DNA of 19,437 bases, from the NCBI GenBank assembly GCA_026770615.1, contig MU631485.1, forward strand, positions 206,804 through 226,240, read 5' to 3'. Both the position numbers and the translations under genes were made by a program. Under the pieces are notes generated by a model. The model ran no database searches. It was not told the origin of the DNA and saw only the letters and a list, made by a program, of their open reading frames with translations. This stretch comes from Pavlovales sp. CCMP2436. Lineage: Eukaryota > Haptophyta > Pavlovophyceae > Pavlovales. Below, in pieces: positions 7,984 to 16,160 of the stretch; positions within the stretch are counted from its first letter, which is position 1, and each line of letters starts with the position of its first letter.

Positions 7984-8242
7984 TTGAGGTTTACCCTTTA
8001 TGCTTATAGATGGCGTAGATGGCGTAGCCTGGCTTAGTATAGCGACAAGTATTGCTGTGTGCCGTTTATAATTACCGCCTGGCGTAGCGTAGTATAAAGC
8101 ATAGGTTGTCAAACGGGCGAGTCTCTGGCTCCATGCCAGTGCTCGTCCGTGGGAAACCGTGCGCATGCGGTAGCGACCCCGCGGGGATCGCCTGACCGCG
8201 CCACCCAGTGAAGCTGCCAAGACCCATTGGACCACTGGGGGC

Positions 8243-8266
8243 ATAAACGGAGGACGTTCCGTTTAT
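8243..8266. repeat. Perfect 9 bp hairpin downstream of copia pol
   Basis: ATAAACGGA (8243-8251) and TCCGTTTAT (8258-8266) pair perfectly across the six-base loop GGACGT. It lies in the 67 bp between the fold-back element and the copia stop codon, where the element's polypurine tract and 3' LTR start would be expected. Neither of those is recognisable. Confidence 0.6.
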
Positions 8267-8296
8267 TGCGCACGTCGCGGACACATGTGTTGGTTG

Positions 8297-9881
8297 CTAC
8301 TTAAACTTGGTCGTTGGCTTGATCACGTCCGTGATCAGTTTCGCGAAGAGCTTGAACTGGGCGCCTCCGAGCGGCTTGGTGAAGCCGTCCCCGATGTTGT
8401 CGTTGGTGCCCACCTTCTGGATGGAGATGACCTTGTGCTCGACACAGTCGCGAATGAAGTGATGCCGGATGTCAATGTGCTTGGTGCGCGAGTGGAACTT
8501 GGGGTTGTGCGCGAGGTCGATCGCGCGCTTGTTGTCCTCAAAGAGTAGGAGCGGGGCGTCGACATTGATGATGTCCAGGTCGTTGATGATGTCGCAGAAG
8601 TAGATGGCCTCCTTGCCGGCGTCGGCGAGGGCGAGGTACTCGGCTTCTGTCGACGAGAGCGTGGTGATGGACTGCCGAGAGGAGCGCCAGCTGACAGGCG
8701 CGCCTGTAAAGAAGAAGACGTACCCAGTTGTCGAGCGGCGGCGCTCGAGGTCGGCTGCCCAGTCGGAGTCGACGTAGGCCACTAAGTGCGGCAGCATCTC
8801 CTCCTTGCACGCCTTGGAGCTGCGGTAGAGGAGACCTTGGTTTCTCGAGCCAGCGAGGTAGAGCCAGACGCGCTTGGCGGCGTCGAGCGCAGAGCTGGTC
8901 GGAGATGCCATCGAGCGCGCGAAGAAGCTTGATGCAAACGCGACGTCCGGCCGACAGGTGTTGGAGATGAAGACCAGCGCCCCGACCATGGAGCGGAAGT
9001 TGGAGCTGCCCTCGCGATCGAGTAGCTGTCCGAGCCGTCGTGCTTGTCGAGGTCGATCATCATTGGAGACTTCTTCGTGGAGATGCCCAAGAGGTCGAGG
9101 TGCTCGAGGCAGGTCGCGATGTAGAGAGGTATCGACATTGTGATGCTCTTCTCGTTCTGCTCGACGTTGACGCCGAGGAAGGTCTTGATGGGGCCGAGGA
9201 AGCGGATGTCGTAGAACCCCTTGAGCTCGTCGACGATCTCTGCGCAGGCCGTTGGGCTTGGAGAGCTCGAGAGCAGAAGGAAGTCGTTCAGAACAAGCCC
9301 GCAAGATGGAGCCGTCCTCACGGATGCGGCGGTAGACAGACCAGGAGGCGTCGATGCGGTGGAACTTGATGCGTTCCATGATGTCGAGAATGGTCTTCCA
9401 CCAGAGTCGGCCACTCTGCTTGAGACCGTTGATGGCGCGGCGGCAGCGCAGCGCGACCTTGAAGCTGGACGGCGCGATGACCTTGGCCTGGTAGATCGGC
9501 GGGATTCCGAGGTGGAGTTGTTCCGAGTCGGTGACCTCAGCGTTGAGGTATACTGATGACACATCTGCGCTGCAGACTTGCCAGCGAGAGTCGCCGGGCT
9601 TGCGTATGAAGGCGGCGTGAGCGAGGAGTAAACGTAACGAGTCGTAGCGCAGCGTCGGGGAGTAGGTCTCGTCGTAGTGGAGACCTGGGATTTGCCGGAA
9701 TCCTTGCGCGACGATGCGCGCCTTGTACTTGTCAACCGTTCCGTCGGCTTTAGGCTTGAACTTGAAGACGAACTTGGTCGGGATAATCGGCGCTCGCTCG
9801 CGGATGGAGACCTCGTCCCATGTGTGGAGAACACGGTGGGACTCAAGCTCATCGACGATAGCAGTGGCCCAATCATTCTTG
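8297..9881 (-). pseudogene. pol: copia reverse transcriptase and RNase H
   Basis: The N-terminus shows the family pattern NDWATAIVDELESH, then IPTKFVFKFKPKADG, YKARIVAQGF and the first catalytic region SADVSSVYLNAEV with its Asp. Around 9310 the coding signal shifts frame (continuing GFYDIRFLGPIKTFLGVNV) and returns near 9010 (NFRSMVGALVFIS). At the usual YVDD site the sequence reads VLND (9283-9294), so one catalytic Asp and the Tyr are lost. RNase H follows with YVDSDWA (about 8760), STEAEY (about 8640) and EDNKRAIDLA (about 8530), and the frame ends TKFK at 8297. The frame continues upstream to 9943 only because the adjoining MITE is open there. The reverse transcriptase would be inactive. 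Confidence 0.88.
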
Positions 9882-10050
9882 TACAGGGGTTCGCGGGCGA
9901 TGAGAAGGGCGAATTTTGAGCTTGAGGCTGAGCTTCTTAGCAAATTACATACAAAAATGCTTAAATTTGCTTAAAGTACGTACAAACAATGCAAAAAAGC
10001 GAGGCTCAGCTTCTTAAAACTACGGCTTCTTATGCCCGCGACACCCTGTA
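9882..10050 (+). mobile_element. MITE, copy 3, inserted in copia pol
   Basis: Runs from CAGGGGTTCGCGGGCGATGA at 9884 to CGACACCCTG at 10048, 165 bp, with TA on both sides. The left terminus resembles copy 2; the right terminus is the variant CAGGGTGTCGCGGGCATAAG (read inward). The subterminal motifs AGGCTGAGCTTCTTAGCAAA and GCGAGGCTCAGCTTCTTAA are shared with the other copies. It lies between copia sequence ending in a DAIAGDY-like reading (right side, 12068 onward) and NDWATAIVDE (left side). Confidence 0.85.
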
Positions 10051-10051
10051 G

Positions 10052-10548
10052 AGTGTAAAATTTTAGTTATACGTCGCCCCCGAATGGTTCTGAAACCCGA
10101 ACCAGAGCGTTGAAAAACACTCGGATCCGGGGAACTTTCCAAGCACACCGGATACCGTCCCCACCGCTGAGTCTGATCAACAAAACGACAATCAACGCCG
10201 CTCGACTGATTTGCTGCTGACCGAACTCCTCTGCATTTCGAGCGCTCGAGCTGCCGCACGCCTGCGCACGCGACAATCCTGTAGCGCCATAGCACAGACA
10301 ACTATACTCCGACAGCCATTATCCCACAGTGTGATTCTTGCCCACGAGGGGCAGGGACCACAAAGTGGGAGGCTTTTGCTGGGGTCCGGTCTACCCCACC
10401 CCTTCACTGGGGTGGGCCTCGGGCTCAGTGGTTTTGGGTTTTGGTTCAGGGCATTTTTCTTCCCAATTGCGTATCTGACGCGCCTTCTTTTTGGGCTGTT
10501 GGATGGATTCTGGGCTTACTGGCTCCTGTTTGCGTTTGAATAAGCGCA
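10052..10548 (-). other. Non-LTR element 3' region with hairpin
   Basis: Follows the proline-rich frame on the minus strand. The first part (10548 to about 10400) still encodes, in a shifted frame, residues like KRKQEP and SIQQPKKKARQIR that match the C-terminus of the 2356-3234 protein, so the proline-rich frame is itself broken near 10640. CCCACCCC (10395-10402) and GGGGTGGG (10409-10416) form an 8 bp hairpin with a six-base loop. The remaining ~340 bp to 10052 shows no coding signal and is the probable 3' UTR. Confidence 0.5.
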
Positions 10549-11409
10549 TCACGCGTTGAGGAATGGCCTCGTGTTGTACGGTGGGTATGGCTGGTGCTGG
10601 TGGCAGTGGGGGGGTGGCTGAGGCGACTTCTGTGGCCTGGCAGGGTTGCCCTGGCTCGGTGTGCGCTTGCGGGGCGCGGCTAAGGTTGATTTTGGGCTTG
10701 ATGGCTCCTGATTGGGTTTGGGGCGTTTGTCACTGGCGGCTTGGCGTTCTGTGGCCTGGTTGGCATCGGGGGCCCTTTTGGACGCTGAGCGCGTCATGCG
10801 CAAGTTTGTGGCAGGTTTGACCGGGCTCATTGGGCGGGCGCATGGATGAGCTGGTACGGTGGCCTCGTATTCTATGGGTATGGCCGATGCTGGCGGCGCT
10901 AGAGGCGTGGCTGGAGGCAGCCTCTGCGTCAGGGCAGGCTTGGCCTGGCTCACTGCGCGTTTGCCTGGCGGGCTTGGTGTGGCCTCGTGTTGTGTAGCGG
11001 GTAGGGCCCTTGCTGGTGGCGTTGGAGGCATGTTTGGTGGTGTGGCCTCGTGTTGTGTAGCGGGTAGGGCCCGTGCTGGTGGCGTTGGGGGCATGTTTGG
11101 TGGTGTGGCCTCGTGTTGTGTAGCGGGTAGGGCCCTTGCTGGTGGCGTTGGAGGCATGTTTGGTGGTGTGGCCTCGTGTTGTGTAACGGGTAGTGCCCGT
11201 GCTGGTGGCGTTGAGAGCATGTTTGGTGTCGGGTTCTGCGGAGTGGTCGGGATGTCCGGGCCTCGCACGCGCTTGTGTGGCTCTGCGCGTATGGCCTGGA
11301 GAGGTACCGCGGGTAGCGGGTGGGCGTAGTGCGGCGTTGTCCGCGCGAGCGGCGGGGGGGGTGGGCGTTCGCTGCTGTTTTTTCCCCGCGGGTGTGGTTG
11401 CCCCCACAT
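10549..11409 (-). CDS. Proline-rich protein of the non-LTR element
   Basis: 286 codons from an ATG at 11409. Composition is Pro/Ala/Thr/Arg-rich. It contains four tandem 20-residue repeats of the type PPARALPATQHEATPPNMPPT (60 bp DNA period, about 10990-11225). The flanks align with the plus-strand protein at 2356-3234, which has only one such unit, so the repeat has expanded here. It follows the reverse-transcriptase tail after a TAG and about 60 bp. The frame of the RT tail continues open through most of this region in another reading, so a C-terminal fusion in an ancestor cannot be excluded. The C-terminus (after about 10640) is out of frame relative to the other copy. Role unknown; a nucleic-acid-binding or disordered ORF protein is a guess. 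Confidence 0.5.
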   Translation of the reverse strand: MWGQPHPRGKNSSERPPPPPLARTTPHYAHPLPAVPLQAIRAEPHKRVRGPDIPTTPQNPTPNMLSTPPARALPVTQHEATPPNMPPTPPARALPATQHEATPPNMPPTPPARALPATQHEATPPNMPPTPPARALPATQHEATPSPPGKRAVSQAKPALTQRLPPATPLAPPASAIPIEYEATVPAHPCARPMSPVKPATNLRMTRSASKRAPDANQATERQAASDKRPKPNQEPSSPKSTLAAPRKRTPSQGNPARPQKSPQPPPHCHQHQPYPPYNTRPFLNA

Positions 11410-11467
11410 GTGTCTTTTTCTTGGCTGCCCTCTCGGCCGTCTGTGCGGCCCACCAGGCTGTCTTGAA

Positions 11468-12037
11468 CTAATTCGCGTCGTATATGGAGATCTTATCCTT
11501 GGTTGCCGCAGCGGATGCCTCGATTGCGGCTTCGCGCAGGTTGTGCATCTCGAGGCTATGGTGTAGAAGCGTAAAGCTTAAAGCGTCGTGCTTTGGGGGG
11601 TCTCCCTCGCTGTCTTTCGCGAGCTCTTCCTTGATGCTCATACCGACCCGTTCGGTGTAGTAATCCGGCCTAGCGATCATGTGTGTTGCCACTCTTTTTG
11701 ATTTTGGGATCCCCAGTCGTGGTGCCAGCTCGGTGCAGAGTGCGTCGTGGAGATCTTGGCGGAGCTCGGCCGTTAACGGACACTCGTGGTACAGGTGGTG
11801 TTTGATATCATATGGACCGGGTGCCTTGCGCAGGGGGCAGGAGGTGCTCATTTTCTCAGGTTTTCCGTCTATTGTTATCTCAATTGAGGCCATCGGCGGA
11901 GTTGTAGTGTGGTCCTGGGCCCATTCCTCTGCCCACTCGGTGCTGTGTCGATATGACCCGAGGACTAATCTGGCCATGTGTTTGGTGTACTTTTCCGGGT
12001 ACCTTCGGCCCCTGCCGCTTAATAAACGCAGTGCCAC
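11468..12037 (-). pseudogene. C-terminal tail of a LINE-type reverse transcriptase
   Basis: 189 codons. The central segment SCPLRKAP…DIKHHLYHECPL carries Cys, then His-x4-His? and Cys in the spacing typical of the zinc-binding region after the reverse transcriptase of non-LTR elements, where the pattern is Cys…His-x3/4-Cys with LxxCP and a following Arg. Upstream residues (MARLVLGSYRHSTEWAEEW) resemble the thumb-to-tail link. No YxDD, endonuclease or RNase H domain is present because the element is cut at 12051, just upstream. The frame ends at a TAG at 11468-11470. The call rests on the zinc-like motif and on the mobile-element context. Confidence 0.55.
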
Positions 12038-12067
12038 CGTGCTCGTAGTCGCCGCGACACCCTGTAG

Positions 12068-13640
12068 TCGCCGGCTATGGCGTCCTTGAAGTTCTCGGGC
12101 GTCGGCACGTTGGCGGCGAGTAGGACCACGTTGTCGTTAAGTTGTGTCATGGCTGCTGTCGCAGCCCGACGCGGAGGTCGCCGGTCGGGCGAACGATCGG
12201 CGGAGAGAATGGCTCAGAGGATGGCTCTGAGGATGGCTCGGAAGATGAAGTCGGCGTGGTGGCGCGCCGCCGCCGCCGCGCACCACCATCGTTGTCTCAG
12301 TCCAAGTCTTGGTTGAGCGGCGGCGGATCGTCTTTGACGTCCTCGCCTTTACCCCCATAGGCTGCTCTGTCGGCGGCGATCTGGTCGTCGTCGGGGAAGC
12401 CAAAGGTTTTGGTGATCGGGTTGGAGCCGCTGCAGTGCACGCTCCTTGAAGTGTTGTCGGCGATGGTGGACTCGTTGAAGAGCACTTGCCGAGAGACCGT
12501 GATGTTGTTGTCGGCTGTTACTAGAACGTATCCGAGGGCGTGGCACAGTTGGCCGTTCTCGAAGATGCCCGAGGAGCCATACCCGACGAAGTTGCCATGC
12601 AGCGCGCGCGGTCTGAACTTGCCGGTGGCGTCGCGCGGGGCTTGCCGTAGATATGCCACTGGGCACCCCCATATGCGGAGCTTGGACAGGTCGGGCGCCT
12701 TGCCAAAGAGCTTCTCGTATTGCGAGAGCTTGTCACCCGGAGAGGTGAGCTGGTTGCGCGTCCACGCAGCGGACTTGATAGCCCACTTCCACCAGCGAGG
12801 CGACATGCCGGACGCGTTGAGCATTGCGCGCACGTCGGGGATGAGGGTGCCAAAGGTGCGCTCTGCGACGCCGTTGGTCTGGGGGTTGTACGGGACCGAC
12901 ACCTCGTTGATGAGCATGTAGTACTTGCGCAAGACGGCCGTCCAGGCCGAGGAAGTGAGCTCCGACGCGCCGTCGAGGTGCAGCCTTGCGCCTGCGAGTC
13001 GGTGCTAGAGGGCGTTGGCTTCCATCTCGTCGAGGTAGAGCTGCAGCTTTGCAGGCGCCTCGGACTTGACGTGCATCATGTAGATGCTGGTGTATGCTGT
13101 GAAGTTGTCCTTGAAGACGATGGCAAAGCGCGCGCGACATGAGGAGGGAGGCCGTTGATCGGCACGAGCACGTCGCTGTGGATGATCTCGAACGGTCGAG
13201 TCGTAGGAGTGCGCGTGCCGCTGAAGGGCAGGGCCTTCATCCACGCGACGTCGGACTCAGAGAAGATCTCGGGCTTGGCCTCGGCGCCGGCGATGTCATG
13301 GTGGTGAGCGATCGTGCGGCGGATGGCGTGGCGGCCTGCGTGGTTGAAGTGGGCCCGCCAGAGGGCCAGAGGTCGGACGTCTCCTGCGAGAGGTTCGCAG
13401 AGAGAGCCTTGTGGATAGTCGGCGTGTAGTCGAGCGGCACGTTGACTGAGCACTTGATGAGGTAATCGATGCCGAACTTGATCTGTGTGCGCCAAGTCGA
13501 CGTGATAGACTTCAGGGAGCCACCGTTGACGTCGAAGACGATGGAGCAGTCTTGAGCTGCCAGCGAGCGGACTGAGATGAGCGGTGTCTCCAGGCCGTGC
13601 ACGGAGAGCGCGTCGATGAAGTCAAACTCGTAGGTATCCG
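12068..13640 (-). pseudogene. pol: copia integrase with pre-integrase region
   Basis: In minus-strand order: end of protease and linker (TPLISVRSLAAQDCSIVFDV), the pre-integrase histidines (LWRAHFNHAGRH near 13360), then the catalytic core. Asp codons lie at 13172-13174 (IIHSDV) and 12972-12974 (HLDGASE) and the Glu at 12861-12863 (NGVAERTFG), giving an Asp-x36-Glu end as in copia. The C-terminal part has IWGCPVAYLRQ, GNFVGYGSSG and VLVTADNNITVSRQV, typical of copia. The cysteines that usually complete the HHCC zinc site before the PF motif are absent (DVAWMKALPF). Breaks: frameshifts near 13370 and 13140, an in-frame TAG at 13005-13007, and a further frame change or stop near 12300-12150. 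A Ser/Glu/Pro linker follows (SSEPSSEPSSEP), and PENFKDAIAGDY leads to the insertion point. Confidence 0.85.
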
Positions 13641-15046
13641 CCGACGTCGTCTGTGAACGTGACGGAGATGAGGCCGCTGTGCACAGCTTGCATAGCTGCG
13701 CAGTTGGCCACTGAGATGCTGGCCTTGGTCGGCTGTGGGTCTGTGATGAGTCCCCAGCTCTCGTCGACAAGCATGCTGACGGAGCAGCCCGAGTCGAGTG
13801 TAGCGTCGAAATAACACTTGTCATGCGTCTTAATGGGCGCCGAGGAGTGCTTGTCCTCCCTGTCCTCGGTCACGCTGTAGGCCGTGAGGAGGTGCTGAGC
13901 AGGCTTGCAAGTGAAGATCGGCAAGCGCGCTTGGCCGGTCAGCCATGAAGGTCTGAGCGACACAGTGGGCAGATTGCTCTTGGGTTGCTGCGGCGGAGGC
14001 AGCGTTGTCATGGGAATCGACTGAAGAGGCCGCATCAGGGAAGATTCTTTTGGCGGAGGAGGCGCCGACGTGGAGATCGGCTGAAGAGGCGGCGTCTGGG
14101 CTGATTCTTTTGGCGGAGGAGGCGCCGACGTGGACTCTTGGGACAGGGAAGTAATCAGTTTTCTGTTAGAACTTACCTTTATAATCTGTAGTAGCACAGA
14201 GTCGATCGATTGCGGATGCATCGGCAGCTGCGAGCTGGCGAGCGCGAAGTGCTGCGGCGATGTGATCGGCGATGGCGGAGGAGATGTTGTTGATGCAGGC
14301 AGCGGCGTCGTCAGATTGTTCTGCGATGGTGGCGATGTCGTACTGTTGTGTGGAGGCGGAGGCGGTTGCGGCGGCTTGAGCATTGAGAAGTACGTGTCCT
14401 CCTCAGGCGGCGGCTTGTGAGTCGGCGGTGGCGCCGATGTGGCTGGGTGCGGCTGCGGCTTGCTGTGCAGCGCCGGCAGCGGCGTAGGCCAGGGTCTAGT
14501 GTAGTAGACCCTTGGCGTGTGGCACGGCTTGCAGAAGTAGCCGAGGGTGTAGTTGCGGCAGCGCAGGCGGTCGTTGCCGACCAGCACACACTCCCAGCAC
14601 TCGTAAGCTACTGTGCTGCAGTCCTTGCAGACGAAGTTGTCCTTGTCACCGTGCCAAAGCTCGGGCGGCTCTCCGTCTTGGATGGAGATGAGCTTGGCGG
14701 TGGCAAAGCGCGCGGTGCGCTTGCAGTTGGACATGTCTTTGGCCTGGTCACGGCAGTCATCGAAGGTGCATGTGTACTTGTACAGGCCGGTCGAGCGCTG
14801 GTAGACGCCGACGGATGCGCGAGCGATGCAGCTCGGCGCGCAGCACTTGGTTGGGTAGATCTTGGAGTCGTCCATGATCTGCTTAGACAGGATGCCGGAG
14901 ACCGCAGGCGATTGGTGATGTCCTCGTCAAGCGGGTCGTTGTTGAAGTTGTAAGAGGTCGGCTCGCCATTGGCGTCGCGCTGTGTGACGGCGTACGTCTC
15001 GGAGTCGAGCTTGGCAGTCGGGTTGGTCATCGACGCACTGCCCGAG
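13622..15046 (-). pseudogene. copia polyprotein: Cys-rich domain, Pro-rich linker, aspartic protease
   Basis: The part next to the MITE (15046 to about 14910) reads DSETYAVTQRDANGEPTSYN and then shifts frame near 14900. From 14875 the frame is open for 417 codons. First comes a ~110-residue Cys-rich domain with paired cysteines (KCCAPSC, TCTFDDC, FVCKDC, ECWEC, FCKPC) and a His (LWHGDK), like a PHD- or RING-type zinc module. Next is a Pro/Ser linker with a doubled unit ISTSAPPPPKES (60 bp repeat, 14040-14135). Finally DATLDSGCSVSMLVDESWG carries the aspartic protease triad DSG (13787-13795). The frame is lost near 13635, where protease sequence continues in the next frame (FDFIDALSVHGL). A zinc module of this size before the protease is unusual for copia. 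Protease call firm; zinc fold inferred. Confidence 0.75.
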
Positions 15047-15384
15047 TACAGCCAGGGTGTTGCGGGCAATAAAAAGCCGTAGTGTTAAGAAGCCGAGCCT
15101 CGTTTTTTTGCATTGTTTGTATATAAACAGCAACCAGCATATCATCTCCCTAAACGCCCTTGCCCGGGCACACTACCGGAGATCCATCGACACGTGCGGT
15201 GGCGCCCAAGCCAGCGCAGCCGACTAAGGCACGCAGCAGGCAATGGGCGACGCAGCGCTCAGACCAGCACAACATTCAGAACAGTCAGACGCCAGCTTGA
15301 ATCCCTATCAGTAATATAATTTGCTAAGAAGCTCAGCCTCAAGCTCAAAATTCGCCCTTCTTATTGCCCGCGCGATCCCCTGTA
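15047..15384 (+). mobile_element. MITE, copy 4, split by repeat A
   Basis: The left part (15053 to about 15127) begins CAGGGTGTTGCGGGCAATAA and carries AAGCCGAGCCTCG and TTGCATTGTTTGTAT. The right part (about 15312-15382) carries ATTTGCTAAGAAGCTCAGCC and ends GCGATCCCCTG followed by TA. On the left TACAGC precedes the terminus, so the TA target is probably at 15047-15048 with a four-base addition. Joining across the middle gives the normal ~150 bp MITE. The insertion interrupts the copia polyprotein between QYLVNQKNF (right) and SGSASMTNP (left). Confidence 0.85.
15128..15311 (+). repeat. Repeat A, fullest internal copy, nested in the MITE
   Basis: About 184 bp from ACAGCAACCAGCATATCATC to GAATCCCTATCA. 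From GATCCATCGACACG onward it matches the copies at both window edges. The preceding 60 bp (including CCCTTGCCCGGGCACACTAC) are present only here because the edge copies are cut. On both sides lies MITE sequence that is continuous in other copies, so A inserted here. TATATAA on the left and TAATATAA on the right may be a degraded target duplication. Confidence 0.8.
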
Positions 15385-16160
15385 GAAGTTCTTCTGGTTG
15401 ACGAGGTACTGCTTGATGTGGTAGTTGTTGTCCTCGCAGTATGGCCCGTCTCCTTGCCCGAGGAGCCTGCTTGCTGCAGTCCTCGGCGAGGCACTGTGTG
15501 AGCGTGTTGGGCGAGAGCGGCATCGAGTGCGTGAGCATGTTGGCCAGGAGCGGCGTGTGCACAATGGCCTCAGGCGGCGACAAGTGCGCGTTTGACTCGA
15601 GCGGCATGTGCGCGGTGGTCTCGAGCGGCATGTGCGCGATGGTCTCGGGCGACGAGATGTGCGCGGTGGCCTTGAGCGGCAAGTGCTCGTTGATCTCGAG
15701 CAGGCGCTCGTTGATCTCGGGCGGCATGCGATCGTAGATCTCGAGCGGCAGGTGCTCGTTGTTCTCGGGCGGCATGCGATCGTAGATCTCACACGTCAGG
15801 TGCTCATTGATCTCGGGCGGCATGCACTCGTAGATCTCGAGTGGCAGGTGCGCGTCGGTCTCGAGAGAGCGGCGGCGCAGCAAGTTGTTCTCGAGCGACG
15901 CGCCGTGAGCGCGTAGGTCCTCGTTGAACTGAGCCGTGAGCGTGGCCATGCCGGAGTGCTCGTGCGACTCGCGCGTCTGGATCGCGTAGTTGGCCGCGCG
16001 CTTGGCGGCGGCCTGCCCAGAGTTGACCGTGATCAGCTGCTCGTTCTTGGGCGGGAAGCTGTTCAGTTGCCAGCAGTCTGCGACTGTGTGGCTGGTCTTC
16101 TTGCAGTGCTCGCATGAGAGCTGAGGACGGGCGGCGCCCTTGTACAGCTTGTTGCGGGGA
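15385..16160 (-). pseudogene. gag: copia gag C-terminal part: zinc knuckle and octapeptide repeats
   Basis: Continues gag after a frameshift at about 16155-16160. A classic CCHC knuckle, CEHCKKTSHTVADC, is encoded at 16073-16114, for RNA packaging in this family. After ~50 residues comes a run of about thirteen octapeptides of the form HxPLExxx (HLPLEIYD, RMPPEINE, HMPLETTA and similar, about 15560-15865). A 48 bp period is visible in the DNA. Then a Cys motif (CLAEDC) is followed by another frame change near 15440, ending QYLVNQKNF at the MITE. The ATG at 15949 lies in the middle of this region and is not a natural start. Octapeptide repeats are not a usual part of copia gag. Confidence 0.75.

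Larger units (their letters stand above)
6873..8229. mobile_element. Fold-back element: ~410 bp inverted arms around a 530 bp spacer
   Basis: 6873-7282 and 7815-8229 are inverted copies of one another with scattered differences. Both outer ends begin CAATGGGTCTTGGCAGC read inward, and both arms carry the GCGATCCCCGCGGGG segment, the GGCTACGCC-type repeats and a MITE as the innermost part. Inside the MITEs the similarity stops at once, leaving a unique spacer. No transposase is encoded. It looks like a fold-back type element or an inverted duplication made through the MITE pair. Its right end lies ~70 bp from the copia stop codon and probably replaced the copia 3' LTR. Confidence 0.75.
10036..12067 (-). 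mobile_element. 5'-truncated non-LTR retrotransposon with 16 bp target-site duplication
   Basis: The 2.0 kb between 10052 and 12051 is flanked by identical copies of CCGCGACACCCTGTAG (10036-10051 and 12052-12067), which are the end of MITE copy 3 plus one base. The insert encodes, on the minus strand, the tail of a LINE-type reverse transcriptase followed by the proline-rich frame and ~500 bp of non-coding sequence. Truncation at the 5' end together with a variable target duplication is typical of target-primed reverse transcription. The 3' end is AACTAAAATTTTACACT with no poly(A). Confidence 0.85.

Noticed and set aside
8728..9919. Plus-strand frames over the copia RT region
   Set aside because: Shadows of the minus-strand polyprotein, which carries all recognisable motifs.
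14160..14180. Spliceosomal 5' splice site (AAGGTAAGT on the minus strand) with TCTAAC nearby
   Set aside because: The polyprotein frame is continuous across it and the branch-like motif follows after six bases, too close for an intron.
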